64,000 bases of DNA from CBDCRK01 sp965220955. GTDB taxonomy: Bacteria; Desulfobacterota; Binatia; Bin18; CBDCRK01. Positions within the stretch are counted from its first letter, which is position 1, and each line of letters opens with the position of its first letter. Where the stretch lies: NCBI GenBank assembly GCA_965220955.1, contig CBDCRK010000047.1, positions 114,411-178,410 on the forward strand, in the 5' to 3' direction. Below the pieces are notes generated by a model. The model searched no databases, was not told where the DNA came from, and worked only from the letters and a program-made list of their open reading frames with translations. This document shows positions 33,728-43,085 of the stretch, piece after piece. A program made the position numbers and the translations under genes.

Positions 33728-33854
33728 GGGTCAACTCCTTTATAGGGTTACATTGCCGGGCTTATACCATGGCGATAAGGGTGAGGCAAGGTAGCTAACA
33801 TCTGAAGATCAGCCCCGGAAAATGCCTACACTATCAAACCCTCGCTGCGCTCCC

Positions 33855-35018
33855 CTACCCTACTGCGTCAAGCCCTCGCCTAGCAATGATCTCACGCATA
33901 ATCTCAGAAGTTCCCCCACCAATGGGACTCAAACGGATATCTCGAAAGAATCGCTCAATGGGGAACTCCTGCATATAGCCATACCCACCATGGAACTGAA
34001 CACATTCGTAGGCAATACGGTTGGCTACCTCCGACGCAAAAAGCTTCGCCATAGAGACCGGTACTTCGCAGTTGGCTCCTTGCTGCAGAAGGTCGGCAGA
34101 GTAATAGGACAATTGTCTGGCGGCCTCCAGCTCAGTAGCTAAGTCGGCCATACGGTGACGAACTACTTGATGATCAAAGACCCGGCTACCAAAAGTTTGC
34201 CGTTCTTTGGTGTAGCGCAGTGTCTCGTCCAGAGCCTGCTGAGCACTGCTGACTGCCATCACTGCCGCAATAAGTCGCTCGTCCTGAAAATTACGCATGA
34301 TGTAGTAAAAGCCCTTGCCCTCCTCGCCAATCAAGTGATCCCGAGGCACCCGCACATCCTCAAACACCAACTCACCAGTGTCTGAGCTGTGATTGCCAAG
34401 CTTGGCAAGTTTCTTGGCTACCCGAAACCCCGGAGTATCTTTCTCCACCGCAATAAGAGAAATTCCCCGGTGTCCGGCATCCCTTTGCGTCTTAGCCGCT
34501 ACACAAAAGACATCTCCATGAATAGAGTTGGTAATAAAGATCTTACCACCATTGATGACATAAGTGTCCCCGTCCTTAACCGCGGAAGTCTGAATACCGG
34601 CCACATCAGAGCCCGCAGCTGGCTCGCTCACCGCAATAGCACAAACTTTCTCTCCGGTAATCATAGGGACCAGATACTTCTGTCTTTGCTCTTCGCTGCC
34701 ATAGCGAGCAATGTAGGTAGAGGACATATCGGTGTGGACCAACACACTCATGGGCATTCCCATCGCCCCACAGCGGCACATCTCCTCAGCAAAAGCAATT
34801 GTCATCCAGATGTCCCCTTCACTTCCTCCGTACTTCTCTGGACAACGAATACCCAGAAAACCTAGCTCCCCCATGCGTTGGTAGAGCTCCTTGGGAAAGA
34901 GCCCCTCTGCCTCCCATTGGTCAATGTAGGGAGAGACCTCCTTGCTAACAAAATTCTTCACTTGTTCACGGAAGATCTCGTGCTCCTCAGTAAAATAGCG
35001 GTACATAACGTTGGCCAT
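33855..35018 (-). CDS. Acyl-CoA dehydrogenase (first of a pair)
   Basis: The enzyme oxidises an acyl-CoA at the alpha-beta bond using FAD and passes electrons to ETF. The 387-residue protein shows ACAIAVSEPAAGSDVAGI-type substrate loops, GKIFITNSIHGDVF, GEEGKGFYYIM, and FGSRVFDHQVVRHRMADL. The position that is Glu in medium-chain enzymes is Gly here (IGGGTSEI). The catalytic base is therefore more likely the Glu in FQDERLIAA, as in isovaleryl- or long-chain-type enzymes. The ATG at 35018 follows AAGGAGG. A second acyl-CoA dehydrogenase lies upstream on the same strand. Confidence 0.93.
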   Translation of the reverse strand: MANVMYRYFTEEHEIFREQVKNFVSKEVSPYIDQWEAEGLFPKELYQRMGELGFLGIRCPEKYGGSEGDIWMTIAFAEEMCRCGAMGMPMSVLVHTDMSSTYIARYGSEEQRQKYLVPMITGEKVCAIAVSEPAAGSDVAGIQTSAVKDGDTYVINGGKIFITNSIHGDVFCVAAKTQRDAGHRGISLIAVEKDTPGFRVAKKLAKLGNHSSDTGELVFEDVRVPRDHLIGEEGKGFYYIMRNFQDERLIAAVMAVSSAQQALDETLRYTKERQTFGSRVFDHQVVRHRMADLATELEAARQLSYYSADLLQQGANCEVPVSMAKLFASEVANRIAYECVQFHGGYGYMQEFPIERFFRDIRLSPIGGGTSEIMREIIARRGLDAVG

Positions 35019-35117
35019 TCTGGAATGAACCTCCTTCTTCCTTGGAAGTAAGATATCAGAACAGCCGTATGACAATGGCACAGGCTTGTCAAGATTCTCT
35101 AAAAATGGAAGTCAATC

Positions 35118-36281
35118 CTATCTTGGCAATCCCATTCGGTTCATGATGTTATTTCGCTGGATAGCCGATGAACCACCGGCAATCGGATAAAGAAGTACAT
35201 CGCGCAAGTAGCGCTGCACATCATACTCCATGGCATAGCCATAGGCACCCAGGATCTTTTGCGCGTTAAAGGCAACTTGGGTTGCTGCCTCAGCAACAAA
35301 GAGCTTGGTCATGGAAGTTTCTACAGAGCAGGGCCGTTCCTCCTGGACAAGCTGCGCACAGTGATAAACCATAAGCCGGGAGGCAAAAAGCTCCGTGGCC
35401 ATGTCTGCCAGCATATGGCGAATGGACTGAAAGGTACAGATCGGCTTGCCAAACTGCTTCCGTTCCTGAGAATATTGATAGGCATCATCGTAGGCCGCCT
35501 GCCCCATTCCCAGGCAGAGGGCCGAAACCTCGATTTTCTCCACATCAAGGGCTGAGCCGGCAAGCTGCAGCCAGCCTTGGTTCACCATCCCCATACCACC
35601 CACAAGGTTTTTCTTTGGTACCCTAACACTGTCAAAAGTAACATCGGTGGTCTGCAAACCATGGTTGCCCATCTTTCTAATAGGTTCAACAGTAACGCCC
35701 GGAGACTTAGGGTCAATGAGCAAAAGGCTTAGGTTTTTATAGCGCGGAGCCTGTCGGTCGGTACGCAGAACCGTAAATATATAGTCAGCGACTTCTGCCC
35801 CTGTACACCAGCGCTTGGCCCCATTAACAACAAAGTTGTCACCCTCCAGCTCAGCATAGGTTTCCACCGAGGCAAGATCAGCCCCCACATTAGGCTCGCT
35901 CAAGCCATAGGCAAAGAACATTTCCCCGGCAGCCAGCTGGGGCAAAAGCTCTCGTTTTTGTTCTTCGCTTGCCGATTCATGGATGTTCACAGCCCCATAG
36001 AAGGCCGACATAATGTAGGCAACCGCTACCACTAGGCAGCGACGAGCGATCTCTTCAATCGTAACAATAGCGGCCGGAATGTCCCGCCCGACTCCGCCAT
36101 AATCCTCTGGCACGGTCAGGCCAAAGACACCCAGCTCCCGCAGTTTCTCTACAACATGACGCGGATAATAGTCCTCTTCATCCCACTGCCTAACTTTCTC
36201 TCGTGGGCATTCCCGCTCAAGAAAACGGCGCAGGCTCTCCCGTAACATCTCCCGCTCTCTGGGCTCGGGCACATACATCAT
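35118..36281 (-). CDS. Acyl-CoA dehydrogenase (second of a pair)
   Basis: The 387-residue flavoenzyme has YGLSEPNVGADLASVETYA, GAKRWCTGAEVADYIF, GMGMVNQGW and FGKPICTFQSIRHMLADMA. As in its neighbour, the medium-chain Glu is replaced (YPIAGGSSAIQ) and a Glu in LDVEKIEVSA is the likely base. Start ATG at 36281 or 36278 follows AGGAGG. It is separated by about 100 bp from its neighbour and probably shares a transcript. The substrate is unknown; surrounding genes suggest catabolism of unusual carboxylic or amino acids. Confidence 0.93.
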   Translation of the reverse strand: MMYVPEPREREMLRESLRRFLERECPREKVRQWDEEDYYPRHVVEKLRELGVFGLTVPEDYGGVGRDIPAAIVTIEEIARRCLVVAVAYIMSAFYGAVNIHESASEEQKRELLPQLAAGEMFFAYGLSEPNVGADLASVETYAELEGDNFVVNGAKRWCTGAEVADYIFTVLRTDRQAPRYKNLSLLLIDPKSPGVTVEPIRKMGNHGLQTTDVTFDSVRVPKKNLVGGMGMVNQGWLQLAGSALDVEKIEVSALCLGMGQAAYDDAYQYSQERKQFGKPICTFQSIRHMLADMATELFASRLMVYHCAQLVQEERPCSVETSMTKLFVAEAATQVAFNAQKILGAYGYAMEYDVQRYLRDVLLYPIAGGSSAIQRNNIMNRMGLPR

Positions 36282-36337
36282 TAAATCCTCCTTTTTCCAA
36301 CTAACTATAGCTGTTTGTCGGTAGGCAGCAACACCTA

Positions 36338-36395
36338 TTCGTGTTGAGTCGAAGCACGAACTGCCAATAGCACGATTGAATAACGATCTGGTCTT
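36338..36395 (+). repeat. Dispersed repeat, copy A
   Basis: A short palindrome TTCGTG...CACGAA (36338-36360) followed by GATTGAATAACGATCTGGT. The same layout returns at 57427-57487 (TTCGTG, then GTTGAATAACGATTTGGT), so this is an interspersed repeat of about 60 bp. Confidence 0.65.
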
Positions 36396-36429
36396 AAACT
36401 AAATCATTCTCCATAAGATTGGTACGCTA

Positions 36430-36463
36430 GGGCATGGCGGCAAAGGTATTTACCGCCATGCCC
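36430..36463. repeat. 11-bp hairpin GGGCATGGCGG / CCGCCATGCCC
   Basis: Perfect arms at 36430-36440 and 36453-36463 enclose 12 bases. There is no T-run, so it is a palindromic repeat rather than a terminator. Confidence 0.6.
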
Positions 36464-36470
36464 CTCCGTC

Positions 36471-36490
36471 ATTCCCGCGCAAGCGGGAAT
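36471..36490 (+). repeat. ATTCCCGC-palindrome repeat (dRS3-like), copy 1
   Basis: ATTCCCGC-GCAA-GCGGGAAT, inside GTCATTCCCGCG...GAATC. A second copy lies at 56813-56832 in the opposite orientation. Similar ATTCCC...GGGAAT palindromes are widespread small repeats and recombination targets. Confidence 0.75.
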
Positions 36491-36902
36491 CTAGGAACAA
36501 CCCAGACAAGCAGCAGATGGCTATCTTACAGCTAGGGAGCTAACGTTTTTTTGTCACGAGGAGGAAAAGGGAATAGAGAACAAGCAGGAGAACAACCCAT
36601 AAAGATTTCCGAGGTGATGGCACAAACGATTGCCTGACTCCAGCGTGGGGGTCGGGTGCCCTATAGGGCTCTGAAGCGAGAGTCCGAGCTCGATAGTGTC
36701 GAGGAGGATGGCCGCGGCCTGATCTGGACCGGGGCAAGTTACCCAGCCTCGGCCCCAGTCGGAGAGCAAGAGTGTGTTGCTTCATACTCTTCTTCTCAAT
36801 CGAGCACAGAACAAGCTTCAACTCTTCAACCCATTCCAAGCGAGAGACCGTCAGCCATCCAAGCAAACCAGACAATGCAGGCTGACCTACAAGCCAGTCT
36901 GC
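36491..36902. other. Non-coding stretch, nothing recognised
   Basis: About 410 bp. Open frames on both strands are present, but none shows a known motif, ribosome site or family resemblance. It directly precedes a cyclase relic and may be its unrecognisable continuation. Confidence 0.5.
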
Positions 36903-37222
36903 AGGAAATGCCGTAGGGGAGCGCCGCCAGCTCACAGGCATGTTCTGTGACTTGGTCGGCTCGACCGCTCTTCCGCAACAACTTGATTCTGAAGAGCTAC
37001 GCGAGATTGTCGGGGCGATTCCTGAATCGCCCTTGCTGAATGCACGGTTACCGCACCCCCTCCAGATACGCATTGGGATACACACAGGCTAGATGGTGTT
37101 AGGAGAGACGGGGCGAGGAAGAAGATACGAACAACTGGCTTTGGGAGAAACCCCTAACCTAGCCTCTCGGGTACAGGGGATAATAGTGGAGCCGGATGCA
37201 GTAATCATTAGCCCAGCAACAT
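36903..37222 (+). pseudogene. Relic of a class III adenylate/guanylate cyclase
   Basis: The plus strand reads ERRQLTGMFCDLVGSTALPQ, the metal-binding opening of class III cyclase domains. It then has IRIGIHTG followed directly by a TAG stop, then GRGRRYEQLALGETPNLASR (the family's YxGxxVNxAARL region). About 40 residues are missing between SEELREIVGA and IPESPLL. Internal deletion plus stop codon make it non-functional. Zinc-ribbon remains like those in front of such cyclases occur at 40846-40921 on the other strand. Confidence 0.75.
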
Positions 37223-37294
37223 AGGGGAACCGTCTTTCGGGGCTGGGCGCTGACAGAACAGGGACAAGGAGAGGAAGACATTGCCCGGATGCGT

Positions 37295-37450
37295 CTAAGA
37301 AATCAGGTGGTCAGTTTCTTCTGCTCCCGGCAGGTTCAAATCACAGACTGCAACGTCTGCGCCTCTTTTGGCTAGCTCTACCACGGTGGCCCGGCCAATG
37401 CCAGAGCCACCACCGGTGATAAAGACAATTTTTTCTTCGACTCCAGGCAC
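37295..37450 (-). pseudogene. N-terminal fragment of a short-chain dehydrogenase
   Basis: The frame starts with GTG at 37450 and reads VEEKIVFITGGGSGIGRATV then ELAKRGADVAVCDLN, a clear SDR nucleotide-binding unit (TGxxxGIG), but ends at a stop after 51 residues. The catalytic Ser-Tyr-Lys part is missing. Two further SDR genes exist in the window, one intact and one decayed. Confidence 0.75.
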
Positions 37451-37462
37451 AACGCCGTAATC

Positions 37463-37900
37463 TCAGGCCTCAGCCAGACACTCTGATACTCGCTGCCGAA
37501 GCTTGCCGTCGTCAACATCAATGGTCAACTGGCCTGAGCCATCAACCGTATAGCGAGCCTGTTTGTGAAACTCCATGGCCACTTGAGAGATAATCTCCCG
37601 CGTATTTGCCTGATTCCCATCAAAACCAGTGATCTCCTGCTCACAGCTAACCTTGATTCTATCCACAATCCTTTTATGCTTCTCAATCGAAAACATAGCG
37701 TTACCAATCACACACTGCCCGTATTGATGCACTTCCCATTTGCGCCCTTCTCGCTCCCATTCCAGAATACGCTTGGGCGGCATAGGAAATTGACTGAGTT
37801 GGTCACGGATCCACAGATCCTCCGGATCAGGCTCCTCGTTGCAGAACATAAGGCTAATACGCTCCATACCGTCAGGCTTAAGCTCGGTCTCGATTCTCAT
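37463..37900 (-). CDS. Hypothetical protein (145 aa)
   Basis: The protein starts MRIETELKPDGMERISLMFC behind an AGGTGT-like site and contains WEREGRKWEVHQYGQCVIGN, DRIKVSCEQEITGFDGNQ and a C-terminal helix VDDGKLRQRVSECLAEA. It has no membrane segment or signal peptide. Regular codon use and full length between stop codons suggest a real gene. No family is recognised. Its stop lies close to the SDR relic. Confidence 0.6.
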   Translation of the reverse strand: MRIETELKPDGMERISLMFCNEEPDPEDLWIRDQLSQFPMPPKRILEWEREGRKWEVHQYGQCVIGNAMFSIEKHKRIVDRIKVSCEQEITGFDGNQANTREIISQVAMEFHKQARYTVDGSGQLTIDVDDGKLRQRVSECLAEA

Positions 37901-38039
37901 AAGACACCTCTAGATCAGCACGGCGGAATCCTTTAATAGTTTTTCTCCTGTAGGGATAGACCCCTGGGGTGGGCAGGCATGGGGGAAGCTACCCCTACGT
38001 AACATCACAAAGCCAACGGATTACTTATGCCGCTAGGCA

Positions 38040-38420
38040 CTAGGCCTCGGCACGCAGCTCAACTACGTTGCCATCCGGGTCTTTGAGAAAGAGCACCGGC
38101 TTGGCCTTCATGCTAGGAGGTGGAGTAAGTTCCTGAAACTTAACCCGTCTCCGCTTCAACTCTTTTTTGGCTGCTTCCATGTCTTCGACCTGGATAGCAA
38201 TATGCGAGCCTACGGCTGGTAGCTTCTTTCCCTGTTTCTTATCCCGCTGTCCGATAATATGGACCTGCACCCCTTTCCACTCGTACCACATACCCGGTAT
38301 GCCCGGAATGTTTGGGCGCGGGATTTCTTTGAGACCAAGAATATCCCCATAGAATCTTTTGGCCTTCTTGACATCAGTCACAGGAACGCCCGTATGCCGA
38401 ATCGCCTTGAGTTTAATCAT
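38040..38420 (-). CDS. VOC-superfamily (glyoxalase/dioxygenase-like) protein
   Basis: The 126-residue protein has two beta-alpha-beta-beta-beta units typical of the VOC fold: RHTGVPVTDVKKAKRFYGDI with GLKE, and SHIAIQVEDMEAAKKEL followed by FLKDPDGNVVELRAE. His and Glu metal ligands are in place (RHTG, VELR). The substrate is unknown. It lies next to an alpha/beta hydrolase and an LLM oxidoreductase on the same strand and is probably part of that catabolic run. Confidence 0.88.
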   Translation of the reverse strand: MIKLKAIRHTGVPVTDVKKAKRFYGDILGLKEIPRPNIPGIPGMWYEWKGVQVHIIGQRDKKQGKKLPAVGSHIAIQVEDMEAAKKELKRRRVKFQELTPPPSMKAKPVLFLKDPDGNVVELRAEA

Positions 38421-38457
38421 AACTCCCTCCCTTCAGAGATAAAGATAACGTTTCTGC

Positions 38458-39231
38458 CTACTCCTTAAGAAAGTCTCTAATAACCTGAACAAATGTTTCT
38501 TGCCTCTCCAGCATGGGGATATGGGCCGCTTCCTTTAGCACTATTAAGCGTGATCCAGAAATTGCTTTAAGAAACGCCTCCCCATACACCGGTGGGACAA
38601 GCTTATCTGACTCGCCCCACAGCAGCAGCGTGGGCACCCTAACGCGGTGAATGCGCTTTTTCAACCCTTTGTCCGGAATGGGCCACATAAACTTACCCGC
38701 GGTGGCCATGGCCTTGTGCATTTCCAGCATCATCTCCGGAGCCTGAAATTGGGCAAGCATCATCTGGCCCAGTGGACCGGCGGGGTCGTGTAGAGCCACT
38801 TTAAGCAATTCCTCTGGCGTCATGGTAAAGATGTCGGGAATGGGGGCTTGATCAAGCCACAGACCAACCGCACTCACCAGTACTAAACGGTTGAGCCGAT
38901 AAGGGGCAAGAGAGGCAATCTCTGCCGCCAGCATCCCACCCATCGAGTGACCGAGCACGTGCGGGTTTTCAATGCCCAGTTCATCGAGAAAGTCCAAATA
39001 ATAGAGGGCCAGATCAATAACGTCATCAAGGTGCTCAATGCCCTCGGCCGTGGCGAACCCGGGGTGAACAGGAGCATAGACGGTAAAGTCTTTTGCCAAT
39101 TCATCCAGGAATGGCGCGCCAACCATAGGCCCACCGGCTCCGTGTAAAAACAGCAACGACTCGCCCCCTCCCCCCCACTGCATGCTGGTGGAGAACTTTC
39201 CGTTCCTAATTGATACCCTTAACTCCTCCAT
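38458..39231 (-). CDS. Alpha/beta hydrolase
   Basis: The 257-residue protein has the full catalytic triad: nucleophile Ser in VLGHSMGGMLA, Asp in LLWGESDKLVPP and His in EAAHIPMLERQ, plus the oxyanion segment LFLHGAGGPM. No signal peptide is present, so it acts in the cytoplasm. Relatives include C-C bond hydrolases and esterases of ring-cleavage pathways. It starts 38 bp after the LLM gene's stop and probably shares its transcript. Confidence 0.92.
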   Translation of the reverse strand: MEELRVSIRNGKFSTSMQWGGGGESLLFLHGAGGPMVGAPFLDELAKDFTVYAPVHPGFATAEGIEHLDDVIDLALYYLDFLDELGIENPHVLGHSMGGMLAAEIASLAPYRLNRLVLVSAVGLWLDQAPIPDIFTMTPEELLKVALHDPAGPLGQMMLAQFQAPEMMLEMHKAMATAGKFMWPIPDKGLKKRIHRVRVPTLLLWGESDKLVPPVYGEAFLKAISGSRLIVLKEAAHIPMLERQETFVQVIRDFLKE

Positions 39232-39269
39232 GACGGCTCGCCCCCTATTAGCATAAAGTCCAGCTTTGT

Positions 39270-40484
39270 TTACAGCCCGGCGGCTTTGGAACGTTGTTCA
39301 AAGGAAAGCGGACGAGGTGACCAACGATCTTCCCAATCCTGCCACAAATCCTTGAGATATGGCATGACCTCCTTGGCGAATAGATAGGTGTTCTTTTGGA
39401 CTTTCTCGCGCGGCATATTACCAAACTGGCACAGTGCCATAACATGCCCTACATTCATGTCTTTGAGCGCTTCCCGCAGCCGCTCACGCACCGTGGCCGG
39501 GCTGCCAGCAATAATGTAACCCTCATCAACAAAGTCCTTCCAACCGAGATCCTGAAGAAACTCAAAGCTAAAAGCAAACTTCATTGCTTTGATGGTCTTG
39601 AGGGTCATATACCCGGGAGCTGCGGCAAAGGCGTTGGGGACATGCAGGCAACGGTGGTAGAAGTATGAGGCGTGCTCCGCATAGTCTGCCTCTGCCTGAG
39701 CATCGCTATCAGATATAGCAACCAGCTGGAGATAGCCAGCACGATAAGGGTTGGCATCTCGCCCCGCACGCTCAATCGCATCCCAATACCCTTTCATAGT
39801 TTCCATTGCCGGTTTGTAACCAAAATAGCTTAGGAAGGCATACATATAGTCATGTTCCGCTACCCAATCCCAGGTCTCCACACTGCCACCACCAGGAATC
39901 CAGACAGGTGGATGGGGCTTTTGCATAGGCCGTGGCCATACATTCACATAGCGGAGCTGGTTATACTTACCGTTGAAGAGAAAAGGCTCAGGTGTGGTCC
40001 AAGCTTTAATAATCAGGTCATGGGCCTCTCTATACTTCTCACGTAGAGTGATCGGCACGTTGCCATAAGCAAAGTTGGTATCCATCGAAGTTCCAACAGG
40101 AAAGCCAGCAACAAAACGACCTCCGCTGATAACGTCCAGCATGGCCATCTCTTCAGCCACGCGTAGCGGCGGATTATAAAGGGCAATACTGTTCCCCAAC
40201 ACTATCAACGCGGCATTCTGCGTACGACGGGCCAAGCAGGCCAGAATGATATTGGGCGAGGGCATGAGTCCGTAGGCATTCGAGTGGTGCTCATTAACAA
40301 CCACACCGTCAAACCCCATACGGTCGGCGTATTCAAGCTGGTCGAGATACTCGTTATAGATCTCATGGCCCTTGACAGGATCGTATAGCTCACTGGGGAC
40401 GTCCACCCAGACACTATGATATTTCTTCTGGAAATCTTCGGGTAAATATTTATAGGGCATTAGATGGAACCAGTGAGTCTTCAC
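39270..40484 (-). CDS. LLM-class (luciferase-like) flavin-dependent oxidoreductase
   Basis: The 404-residue protein is a bacterial-luciferase-like TIM barrel: FDGVVVNEHHSNAYGLMPSP, IALYNPPLRVAEEMAMLDVI, SGGRFVAGFPVGT, and PPVWIPGGGSVETWDWVAEH. Such enzymes use FMN with a reductase or F420 and oxidise substrates with oxygen, often breaking down xenobiotics, sulphonates or cyclic compounds. The start ATG at 40484 has AGGAAGG upstream. A decayed member of the same class lies at 46 kb. Confidence 0.92.
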   Translation of the reverse strand: MKTHWFHLMPYKYLPEDFQKKYHSVWVDVPSELYDPVKGHEIYNEYLDQLEYADRMGFDGVVVNEHHSNAYGLMPSPNIILACLARRTQNAALIVLGNSIALYNPPLRVAEEMAMLDVISGGRFVAGFPVGTSMDTNFAYGNVPITLREKYREAHDLIIKAWTTPEPFLFNGKYNQLRYVNVWPRPMQKPHPPVWIPGGGSVETWDWVAEHDYMYAFLSYFGYKPAMETMKGYWDAIERAGRDANPYRAGYLQLVAISDSDAQAEADYAEHASYFYHRCLHVPNAFAAAPGYMTLKTIKAMKFAFSFEFLQDLGWKDFVDEGYIIAGSPATVRERLREALKDMNVGHVMALCQFGNMPREKVQKNTYLFAKEVMPYLKDLWQDWEDRWSPRPLSFEQRSKAAGL

Positions 40485-40606
40485 TATCCTTCCTCCTTCA
40501 TTCTACAGCACCGTATTCTCCAACGGGCTAGCAGATCTGCTGCCAATAGGCTTGTTCTGGTTTATTACCAGCCCCAGCCAGAAACAGCAAGTCCCATAAT
40601 CAGGCT

Positions 40607-40798
40607 TTAAGTACTACTTCCTCTTAATAACTGGCCAGGGTCGTTGCCGGCATGCTGGCCTTCTTTGACCAAGACACTACCGTTGACAATAGTGTAAGGC
40701 ATTCCCTCAGACTGTTGAAAGAGGCGTGGAACATTGCCAGGAAGATCGTTAACCGTGTAAAGATCCAAGGGTTTGATGGTATCCGCGGCTGGATGAAC
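40607..40798 (-). pseudogene. C-terminal relic of a D-aminoacylase-type amidohydrolase
   Basis: The minus strand reads DTIKPLDLYTVNDLPGNVPR, then GMPYTIVNGSVLVKEGQHAG and DPGQLLRG. This aligns directly with the C-termini of the two amidohydrolases at 47.7 and 54.3 kb (DLPGGxxRL, YTIVNG, PGQVLR). The metal-binding and catalytic part is absent. It is joined in frame to unrelated zinc-ribbon remains. Confidence 0.75.
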
Positions 40799-40845
40799 CC
40801 TAGACTTGGAAGGTGGGTTACCGAGATGCCATTGGAGGTAGCCAT

Positions 40846-40921
40846 TGCCGAGCCTTGTTCCATACCGGCCGCAGAATTTCTTCCCGGCCGGATTCTTAAA
40901 ACTGCAGCTGGGGTATTGTTT
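40846..40921 (-). pseudogene. Zinc-ribbon relic of the type in front of class III cyclases
   Basis: Minus strand: KQYPSCSFKNPAGKKFCGRY then GTRL. Many adenylate cyclase-ATPase proteins begin CPxCxFENPxGxKFCGxCG; here two ligand cysteines are lost (Tyr for Cys). It is a non-functional scrap. Confidence 0.55.
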
Positions 40922-40983
40922 GAAAGTCCCTTCACCCCGGACCACTCCCTTACCGGGAGAGGGAGAAGAAGTTTCTATCAGTA

Positions 40984-42732
40984 TTAGTCTGCCGCTACGG
41001 CTGGCTCCGTTTGGTTTTGTCGCAGCTTTACTGTTTCTTGCCAGTCCACAGTTAGGCTCTGAGAATCAATCACCACGCCATACTGATCCCTTGCCCCTTT
41101 GAGGCTTAGTTTTTCATCAAGCACGTCGGCAAGTACCTTCTCTGGATCACGCTCCCGGGGATTTCCATGACCTCCAGAGCCGGAAACCACATGATACACA
41201 CTATCACCAGGCTTGACTTCGAGATGCATGTGAGCTTTGCGTGGCAACTCCAGGTGATCCGTCCCTGGGTTCATAATGTTGGCCGATAAGGCTCCGGGTT
41301 GACCGCCAGCCATACCCTCAGAGGCACGCGACAGACGGTTAGTACGGACCATAATCTTGCCTGGCTGCAGGAAACGCCACTGTTTGTAGATAGACAAAGA
41401 ACCACGGTTCTTACCCGCTCCACCAGTGTCGGGTACATAGCCAAAGCCATCGATTACCAGAGGGTACTCACGCTCTAAGAGCTCAGCGGGAACCGTGCCA
41501 TAAGAGCCGAATGACATAGGAGCTACACCATCAATGCCATCTTTTACCGGCCGACCGCCCCAGCCGCCAAAGAAGATATCCATAACTACAAAAGGCTTGC
41601 CATCTTCTTTCTGGCCGGTCAAATGAAGCACGTCCCCTCCCTCTCCCGGGACCGGCACTTTCTCCGGTAGGGCCTTGGCCAGAGCACGGAAGAGTATGTC
41701 AAATACCCGGAAGAAAAGCGGTGCCCGGCCGCCTACGGCTGCAGGGAAGCGTGGGTTCACCAACGTTCCCTCAGGAGCAATAACGTGAATCGGCCTGATA
41801 AAACCAACGTTGGTCAGGACTTCTGGGCTAACAATGCTCTTGACTGCGCCGTAGACAGAGGCTTTGGTCATGCTGAGAGGTAGATTGATTGCTCCTCTGG
41901 CTTGAGCAGCGGTGCCGGTAAAATCGGCGGTTAGGGAGTCTCCCTCAGCCCTGAGTGTGAGCTTTAAAGGCAAGGCTACCCCCTCAGTACCCAGGCCGTC
42001 TTCCTCAAAGGTATCATTGTATATGTATTCGCCCAAAGGGATTGATTGGATCGCGGCTCTGGTAGCACGCTCGGCATAGTCAATGAGATAGTCGCAGCAG
42101 GAGTTATAAGTGTCCAGGCCGTACTTATCGAGCAAGGCTTTGATCTCCTGCTCCCCTCGCCAGCAGCCAGCAATCTTGGCCTCTACGTCACCAAGCCATT
42201 CCTCTGATACCCGTACGTTAGCAAGAATGGTCTCTAGCAGGTCTTCGTTGCGATTCCCCTCGCTGTAGAGTTTAACGGTAGGGATGCGCACGCCTTCCTC
42301 GAAGATTTCCGTACATTGGCTACTGAACCCGCCGGGAAACCTGCCGCCAATATCGGTATGATGAGAATAGGCAAGGTTAAAAGCGACAAGCTGTCCCTGC
42401 CAGAAAGCCGGAGCAATAATCGCAACATCGGGCATATGGGTAATGCCGGCATAGGGGTCGTTGATCAGGATCACGTCACCAGGCCGAAACGAGCCTCCCC
42501 ATTTTTTAAGCACATAAGGCATCATCTCAATAAAGAAGGCCAGTTGAAACGGCGCGGCATACCCCTGGCCAATAAGCCTTCCCTGGCCATCACAGATGGC
42601 GGTGGCAAAGTCGCCGCTCTTGACCATTGCTGAACGGCCTGTTTTCCACACGGCAATTGCCATCTCCTCGGTAATGGCAGCCAGCTCATTCTTTACTACC
42701 TCTACCAGAATGGGATCGAATTTACCTACCAC
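40984..42732 (-). CDS. Hydantoinase B / oxoprolinase family protein
   Basis: The 582-residue protein matches the HyuB subunit: KFDPILVEVVKNELAAITEE, GRLIGQGYAAPFQLAFF, GDVILINDPYAGITHMPDV, HHTDIGGRFPGGFS and the C-terminal VVSGSGGHGNPRERDPEKVL. HyuA/HyuB pairs hydrolyse hydantoins, 5-oxoproline, or carboxylate ketones such as acetone with ATP. No HyuA gene lies beside it, which is odd because the two usually work together; it may be elsewhere in the genome. Start ATG at 42732 follows AGGAGG. A C-terminal relic of a second HyuB lies directly upstream. Confidence 0.92.
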   Translation of the reverse strand: MVGKFDPILVEVVKNELAAITEEMAIAVWKTGRSAMVKSGDFATAICDGQGRLIGQGYAAPFQLAFFIEMMPYVLKKWGGSFRPGDVILINDPYAGITHMPDVAIIAPAFWQGQLVAFNLAYSHHTDIGGRFPGGFSSQCTEIFEEGVRIPTVKLYSEGNRNEDLLETILANVRVSEEWLGDVEAKIAGCWRGEQEIKALLDKYGLDTYNSCCDYLIDYAERATRAAIQSIPLGEYIYNDTFEEDGLGTEGVALPLKLTLRAEGDSLTADFTGTAAQARGAINLPLSMTKASVYGAVKSIVSPEVLTNVGFIRPIHVIAPEGTLVNPRFPAAVGGRAPLFFRVFDILFRALAKALPEKVPVPGEGGDVLHLTGQKEDGKPFVVMDIFFGGWGGRPVKDGIDGVAPMSFGSYGTVPAELLEREYPLVIDGFGYVPDTGGAGKNRGSLSIYKQWRFLQPGKIMVRTNRLSRASEGMAGGQPGALSANIMNPGTDHLELPRKAHMHLEVKPGDSVYHVVSGSGGHGNPRERDPEKVLADVLDEKLSLKGARDQYGVVIDSQSLTVDWQETVKLRQNQTEPAVAAD

Positions 42733-42844
42733 AATTCCTCCTTTTTGCCGTTCCGCGGGAGGGCCATACCTTCCCCCATAAATCCCGACAAAGGCTTCGT
42801 CCCTTTTACTTTGATCTGCCTTCAGTAAAATTCACAGGGGCCCG

Positions 42845-43085
42845 CTACAGTGAGATCGTATTGGCATAATTCCCTATACGTTCCCCTGCGCCGTTGCAAG
42901 ATTGCCGGCGTGCGGCTGTCTGCTCCTGATTGACCTCCAGAGTATGTGGATCTATGACTACCCCATACTCTCTTACCGCATAGGCTAGGGTAATCTTTCC
43001 GTCGAGCACGTCTTCCTGCACTCTCCAGGGATCACGCTCCCATGGATCACCCTATCCACCAGGGCCAGACCGGACTAACCAGACG
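42845..43085 (-). pseudogene. C-terminal relic of a second hydantoinase B
   Basis: Minus strand: LVRSGPGG, a TAG stop, then GDPWERDPWRVQEDVLDGK and REYGVVIDPHTLEV, ending at a stop at 42845. It aligns with the end of the intact neighbour (HGNPRERDPEKVLADVLDEK, QYGVVIDSQSLTV). The stop stands where a codon such as TAT would be, and the first about 500 residues are gone. Confidence 0.78.

Noticed and set aside
36554..36916. Open frames on both strands before the cyclase relic
   Set aside because: Serine- and glutamine-rich or low-complexity translations without any family resemblance; not called as genes.
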